A stretch of DNA of 28,537 bases, taken from the NCBI GenBank assembly GCA_036351435.1, contig JAZBPA010000047.1:1-28537 (forward strand), read 5' to 3'. Of this stretch, positions 25,153-28,537 are shown piece by piece. The stretch's first letter is position 1. Each line of letters begins with the position of its first letter. A program made the position numbers and the translations under genes. Below the pieces are notes generated by a model. The model made no database searches and had not been told where the DNA came from. It was given only the letters and a program-made list of their open reading frames with translations. Source of the DNA: JAAUQA01 sp036351435. Lineage in GTDB: Bacteria; Pseudomonadota; Gammaproteobacteria; Competibacterales; Competibacteraceae.

Positions 25153-25434
25153 CGCAACGCAATTGTTTATCGCCTGCGCTTATCTCTTTTAACCGAAGGG
25201 TCAATCTACCACGCCATCAGTCAGCAACAAGTGTTTGTCATCGTGCGTGCTAACGGTGTTGCTGACAGGGATTTTATTGTTAGGGCTGCTTCGGCGCGAA
25301 AAAAGCGGGGTCGGCAATATTGGTTTCGAATGTTTTCTAGTGTTGGCACTATATTTCGGAGGAGTCATGATGTTGGTGTTTACCTAAAAAGCGAAAACAT
25401 TCTAGAAATGGAAAGTCTGCAAGAATCACAAAAC

Positions 25435-25453
25435 GTTTGTAATTATTACAAAC
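25435..25453. promoter_or_regulatory. Perfect 19-bp palindrome upstream of the sll1863-like gene
   Basis: GTTTGTAAT-T-ATTACAAAC: 9-bp arms, odd centre. It lies 160 bp before ATG 25613. The shape is that of an operator for a dimeric regulator. Its half-site overlaps that of the 1601-1636 palindrome (TTGTAAT). Confidence 0.5.
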
Positions 25454-25612
25454 ATAACATGTTAATCCTTTGTCAAGATGCGGATGGTGAACAGTGCTCA
25501 AAGTATGAGTATTTCTACGAATTTACTGCATAGTATCAATTAGGTATAAAAAATGCGTATTCCCAAGTAAGCATTTTTTGAAGATGTGCTTTGTAAATTG
25601 AGAGGTAACAAA

Positions 25613-25897
25613 ATGTCGAAACGTGATGAATTTATCGAAAATGCGAAGGATATGCTTGACAATCTGAATACAGAAGCCGATGAACTGGAAGAGAAAATCC
25701 AACAAGCTCAAGGTGATACAAAAGCTAAGTACGAAGAGCAAATGGCCGCTATGCGGCAACATCGGCAAGCCAGCCAAGACTATATAAATAGTCTCAAGCA
25801 GGCGGGCGAAGACAAATGGCAGGAGTTAACAAACCAGGCTGAGCATACCTGGAAAGTTTTTCAGGACTCCGTGAACTACTTCAAGTCGCGGTTGTAA
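25613..25897 (+). CDS. Coiled-coil stress protein, sll1863-like
   Basis: 94 residues, entirely helical and charged. MSKRDEFIENAKDMLDNLNT, then EADELEEKIQQAQGDTKAKYEEQMAAMRQHRQ give continuous heptads. A C-terminal helix with DKWQELTNQAEHTWKVFQDSVNYF follows. This layout ('KRDEYIE..K..LD..N.E.D.LE...........YE......R......K...L...GEDAWE.LK.G.E.AW...') is that of the sll1863-type stress-response family, function unknown. ATG 25613 is chosen over an upstream frame extension because GAGAGG lies seven bases before it. A short GC-rich hairpin follows the stop. It is the only intact gene between two broken insertion sequences. Confidence 0.8.
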   Translation: MSKRDEFIENAKDMLDNLNTEADELEEKIQQAQGDTKAKYEEQMAAMRQHRQASQDYINSLKQAGEDKWQELTNQAEHTWKVFQDSVNYFKSRL

Positions 25898-25933
25898 AGC
25901 GGACTTACAAGCACGCTCGCATTACTCGTTCAG

Positions 25934-25953
25934 AGGGGAGCAGAGGCTCCCCT
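25934..25953 (+). terminator. Short hairpin after the sll1863-like gene
   Basis: AGGGGAG, loop CAGAGG, CTCCCCT: a perfect 7-bp stem 36 nt after the stop. There is no T-run, so it is a weak terminator or a stem at the edge of the IS630 element. Confidence 0.45.
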
Positions 25954-25969
25954 TACCGCTACATGTTCA

Positions 25970-26846
25970 GTGCCGTGTGAATATATACTCAAGAAGAGCT
26001 ATGCTCTGTTTCGAGCCAGAGAGGTGCTTCGACATCTGGCAAGTGACGGTACATTAACTCAGTTGGGGTTGCACTCTCTATGGCTTAAGCGTCGTGCGCA
26101 GACCGGGTCTGTGAGCGCCACACGCGTGTACCCGCGGGGTCCGCAACCGAAGATTGACGACCTGGAGACGTTTGGCCAGTTTGCCCAAGCCCACGGTCAT
26201 CTCACCCAACAAGCGATGGCGGTGCAATGGGCGCGACAGGGGGGGGGGCGACGGTTAGCGACCGGACTCTCGGCAAAGCGCTCAAGCGCATTGGGTTCAC
26301 CCGTAAAAAAAGACCTACCGTTACCGCGAGCGTGATGAAGGGCAACGCCGTACATTCCTCAAGCAAGTAATGCGCTATACGCCTGATAAGGTGGTGTATG
26401 AGGACGAATCGGGTGCCGATGACACCGAGGATTCACCGTATGGCTGGTGCCACCGGGCCGAGCGGTTTTACGCTGAAAAAACCGGTCATAGGACCTGTCG
26501 TATCAGTATGATTGCCGGGTGGTATAACCGGCAGGCCGTCGTCCTAATGACCTTTCAGGGCTACTGCGATACCGTAGTCCATCCCTGGGTCGACCGTTTT
26601 TTAGTGCCTGCACTCACCCCGTGGCAGGTCGTGATCATGTATAATGCCCGGTTCCATCACGCCGCCGCTATTCACGAGCTGATTGAGGTCGCCGGTTGCC
26701 GGCTCCTCTTCTTACCGCCGTATTCGCCTGACCTCAATAAGATTGAGAAGTTTTGGGCACGGCTGAAACGGCACTTACGCAAGACTTACCATCGGTTTGA
26801 ACATTTCTGGGACGCTGTCGATCATGCTTTCAGAACTATGACTTAA
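25970..26846 (+). pseudogene. IS630-family transposase with two homopolymer frameshifts
   Basis: The three pieces together make one IS630-type protein. The first frame (25970 to G10 at 26239-26248) gives the N-terminal part, including SLWLKRRAQTGSV. The second frame (GCG ACG GTT...) gives ATVSDRTLGKALKRIGFTRKK, the second helix-turn-helix. The third frame, after A7 at 26305-26311, gives TYRYRERDEGQRRTFLKQVM and the DDE catalytic part: VVYEDESGADDTEDSPYGW (first acid), VVIMYNARFHHAAAIHELIE (second; normally DNA.FH, here YNA, so the Asp is lost) and FLPPYSPDLNKIEKFWARLKRHLRK (third). Each junction needs a -1 shift. With the D-to-Y change at DNA the protein is probably inactive even if frameshifted. 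The IS ends were not found. Confidence 0.85.
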
Positions 26847-26861
26847 CTCCCTCTTCGATTG

Positions 26862-27431
26862 CTATAGTTCATCGTCTTCAACGCGCTCCGAGCGAGTCGA
26901 CTTTGGGTGCAATTTCACCAGCCGCAATGCCACTGCGAGCAGAGTCGTGCAAACTGGGATTACTAACAGCGTAGCGATCTGTTGCCAGCTCATTAACACG
27001 TCGGGATTATGAAAAGCCTGCAGCGCCAAGCGTAAAAACAACACGAACAGAATGACGATGATGACTTCGGCTACGACCTGTTTAAGTTGGCCGATCTGCT
27101 TGACTCGCAACCACGCCGGTAGCGACAGGTTGGGCTCGGGTTCATCAGGGCGGATAAACAATGAATATACCCCATAGGAGAAATAAAGCAGGACGATAGC
27201 GATCAGGAACCGATCAAGTCCCTCAATGACGCTGATAATGGAAGCGGCCTCAGGAGCAACCTGAAGGTGCTTCGCGGTCTCTGAAGGCACCCAGTAACGC
27301 AAAGCTTGGTAAATATTCTTTAAGCCGAGCACAAACATCAGCAGCGACCCAGCCAGCGAGCCGATCACTGCCAGCATGGTGAGGTAGCGCGTGGCAAAGA
27401 TGATGTTGCGCTCAATATTCCTTAGGTTCAT
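26862..27431 (-). CDS. yqhA: YqhA-family (UPF0114) membrane protein
   Basis: 189 residues with about four transmembrane segments: YLTMLAVIGSLAGSLLMFVL (about 16-35), DRFLIAIVLLYFSYGVYSLF (about 72-92), VVAEVIIVILFVLFLRLALQ, and IATLLVIPVCTTLLAVALRL. Start MNLRNIERNIIFATRYL and the mid motif IRPDEP...LPAWLRVKQIGQLKQVVAEVI are those of the UPF0114 family; function unknown. ATG 27431 has a weak GAGCG upstream. Only 24 bp separate it from the end of the IS6-type element at 27456, so its native promoter is probably gone, and read-through from the IS may drive it. The stop at 26862 lies 15 nt from the IS630 gene end, in convergent orientation. Confidence 0.88.
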   Translation of the reverse strand: MNLRNIERNIIFATRYLTMLAVIGSLAGSLLMFVLGLKNIYQALRYWVPSETAKHLQVAPEAASIISVIEGLDRFLIAIVLLYFSYGVYSLFIRPDEPEPNLSLPAWLRVKQIGQLKQVVAEVIIVILFVLFLRLALQAFHNPDVLMSWQQIATLLVIPVCTTLLAVALRLVKLHPKSTRSERVEDDEL

Positions 27432-27455
27432 GCGATATCGCTCATAACAATGGAA

Positions 27456-28272
27456 GGTTTTGTTGCGTTAATTGTCGATAGCAACACACCCGCTATCACC
27501 AGGCGCTATTAGACAGCCAAGGAATAGAACTATCCTGCAGCGGACAGCACTGGGCTATTACCGGAGGCCATCTGCCCTTTCTTAATCATGTACATCAGTT
27601 CGATCCCACGCAAGGTGCAAGGTGCGACGGGCTGAGTGGAAGGTTTTGAAGCCGAGCACGGGCTTAACGATACGTTTGATCGCCCGATGATCCTGTTCGA
27701 TCAAGATATTCAAATATTTGCTCTGGCGGATGATGATCTCGACGCCCGGACCCGCACTGAGTGCTTCGAGAGCGGCGATATTGGCACCGCTCTTATCGAT
27801 CGTGACGGTATCGGGAAGACCGTGTTGGCGCACCGCTTTCTTGAAAAAGCGCAGCGCAGCTTTCTTGTCACGCTGGGCGGTGAGTAGGAAGTCGATGGTC
27901 TGGCCGACTTTATCGACGGCACGATACAAGTATTTCCAGCAGCCCTTAATCTTGATATACGCCTCATCCATCCGCCAACTGCCGCCGACAGTCCGCTTGT
28001 GACCTTTGCGGAAAGCCCCCTCCAGTTGCGGGGTAAACTTCTGGACCCAGCGGTAAACGCTGGAATTATCCACGTCGACGCCCCGCTCCGCCATCATCTC
28101 TTCCAAGTTTCGGTAACTCAGCGGATAGGTTAAATAACACCGGACACTGGTCAGAATGACGTCTTTTTCGAAGCGGTGGCCTTTGAAGTCGATCATGCGT
28201 ATGCTCACAGTGTGACTCGGTGAGCTCTTAGCTTACTCAAATTCAGCCATTTCAGCTAATGCTACAGAGCCC
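27456..28272 (-). mobile_element. IS6-family insertion sequence, 817 bp
   Basis: GGTTTTGTTGCGTTAATTG at 27456 and, read on the minus strand from 28272, GGGCTCTGTAGCATTAGCTG agree at 13 of 20 positions, and both resemble IS6-type ends (GG..CTGTTGCAAA). The 817-bp span is normal for the family. The 8-bp flanks (CAATGGAA and TAAAAAAA) are not a target duplication, so the copy may have arisen by cointegrate or been rearranged since. The transposase inside is damaged. Confidence 0.75.
27509..28196 (-). pseudogene. IS6-family transposase, frameshifted and with a nonsense codon
   Basis: Start ATG 28196 (MIDFKGHRFEKDVILTSVRC); a GTG at 28208 is in frame but not family-like. The zinc/HTH part is followed by the DDE core: WRMDEAYIKIKGCWKYLYRAVD (Asp77), VTIDKSGAN (Asp134) and IEQDHRAIKRI (Glu167). 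After TFHSARRTL the frame is lost by a 7-bp tandem duplication (CAAGGTG at 27611-27617 and 27618-27624). The present frame ends at 27582 with HLAWDRTDVHD. Without the duplication it would read RGIELMYMIKKGQMASGNS and on to a TAG (27530-27532), where relatives probably have Gln (AAGQFYSLAV), then a TAA at 27509-27511. All three catalytic acids precede the damage, so partial activity cannot be ruled out. Confidence 0.85.
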
Positions 28273-28387
28273 TAAAAAAACCCAAATTGCGTTCTTCGTC
28301 CATGGTGTGAGGATTCACGATGCCGCCGCACATCTTGAACATCACCAAGGCTAAGTCTGTGAGAATACCATTGTAGGACTTACGCAT
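28262..28387 (-). pseudogene. Unknown reading frame cut by the IS6 end
   Basis: 41 codons from ATG 28387 (the frame is open a little further upstream) give MRKSYNGILTDLALVMFKMC, then GGIVNPHTMDEERNLGFF, and run into the IS end, where FRAL and the stop TAG come from the inverted repeat. The codon pattern looks like a real protein, but I do not recognise it, and no ribosome site is evident. It is probably the 5' part or an internal fragment of a gene that the IS6 element truncated. The remaining bases 28388-28537 show nothing I can name. Confidence 0.35.
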
Positions 28388-28537
28388 TGACGAGCGTGCC
28401 CAAGTTATGGCAGAGGTTATTTTTTTGAGCCGTGCTTAGCCGAATGATCCGAACCACCACACGCCCGCCGACAGGCCATTGTACCCTACCGATGTACATG
28501 GGATTTTTGATGAGTGAGCCAAAAACAATCACGTGTA

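Larger units (their letters stand above)
24867..25612. other. 746-bp decayed region with an IS3 relic and a palindrome
   Basis: A single plus frame (24937-25533) is open, but only about 48 of its codons resemble a known protein (the IS3 OrfA relic). The rest looks like chance coding. The 150 bp before the sll1863-like gene is AT-rich and holds the 25435-25453 palindrome. Confidence 0.6.

Noticed and set aside
24937..25533. 198-codon plus-strand frame after fumC
   Set aside because: Only residues 25-72 resemble a known family (IS3 OrfA); start and tail look like random translation, so only the relic is called.
27448..28280. 8-bp target duplication of the IS6 element
   Set aside because: The flanks CAATGGAA and TAAAAAAA do not match.
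1..28537. CRISPR arrays, tRNA or rRNA genes
   Set aside because: No regularly spaced repeats and no recognisable tRNA or rRNA sequence were seen.

Overview
The window looks like a chromosomal segment of a Gram-negative proteobacterium, most likely a gammaproteobacterium. The evidence is an RND-type periplasmic adaptor, a bd-type quinol oxidase, class II fumarase, YqhA, HdeD-like and CheB/CheR-fusion proteins, and moderate GC with strong AGGAGG-type ribosome binding sites. A methanotroph-like (Methylococcales) host is possible, but that is only an impression from gene style. No tRNA, rRNA or CRISPR array was seen.

Layout. 1-812 is the start of an RND efflux adaptor that runs off the left edge on the minus strand. 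988-1458 is a SRPBCC protein with a clear terminator. 1785-2018 is a small hydrophilic protein preceded by a 36-bp palindrome and followed by a hairpin terminator. 2097-4144 is a tight two-gene unit, an ATP-grasp ligase plus a class I glutamine-amidotransferase-like (peptidase C26) protein. 4451-5203 is a sensor-less histidine kinase. 5887-7251 is an IS5-family transposase. 7508-8663 holds a flavin/PNPOx-like stress protein and an HdeD-like membrane protein. 8738-12341 (minus) is a translationally coupled operon cydA-cydB-phospholipase-D/cardiolipin synthase, in which each stop and start overlap as ATGA. 12521-13006 is a PilZ-like protein behind a long hairpin. 13352-16650 (minus) holds a PoxB-like ThDP enzyme and a persulfide-dioxygenase/rhodanese fusion. 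17203-17952 is a secreted CAP-domain protein. 18208-23208 is a giant CheB-CheR-PAS-GAF-PAS-HisKA-HATPase-REC signalling protein. 23487-24866 is fumC.

The right end, 24.9-28.5 kb, is mobile-element debris around two small stress-type genes: an IS3 orfA relic, a coiled-coil sll1863-like gene, an IS630 transposase broken by two homopolymer frameshifts, yqhA, and an IS6-family element (27456-28272) with recognisable ends and a damaged transposase. This element also cuts into an unknown reading frame.

Working together (inference): most non-mobile genes have families linked to stress, low oxygen, redox or envelope maintenance (bd oxidase, cardiolipin synthase, PDO-rhodanese, PoxB-like, HdeD, PNPOx, YqhA, sll1863-like, small hydrophilic protein, SRPBCC). 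Two orphan histidine kinases lie among them. I read the window as an accessory stress-adaptation island patched by insertion sequences. The least explained part is the ATP-grasp/C26 pair with a terminator-like hairpin directly in front of it.
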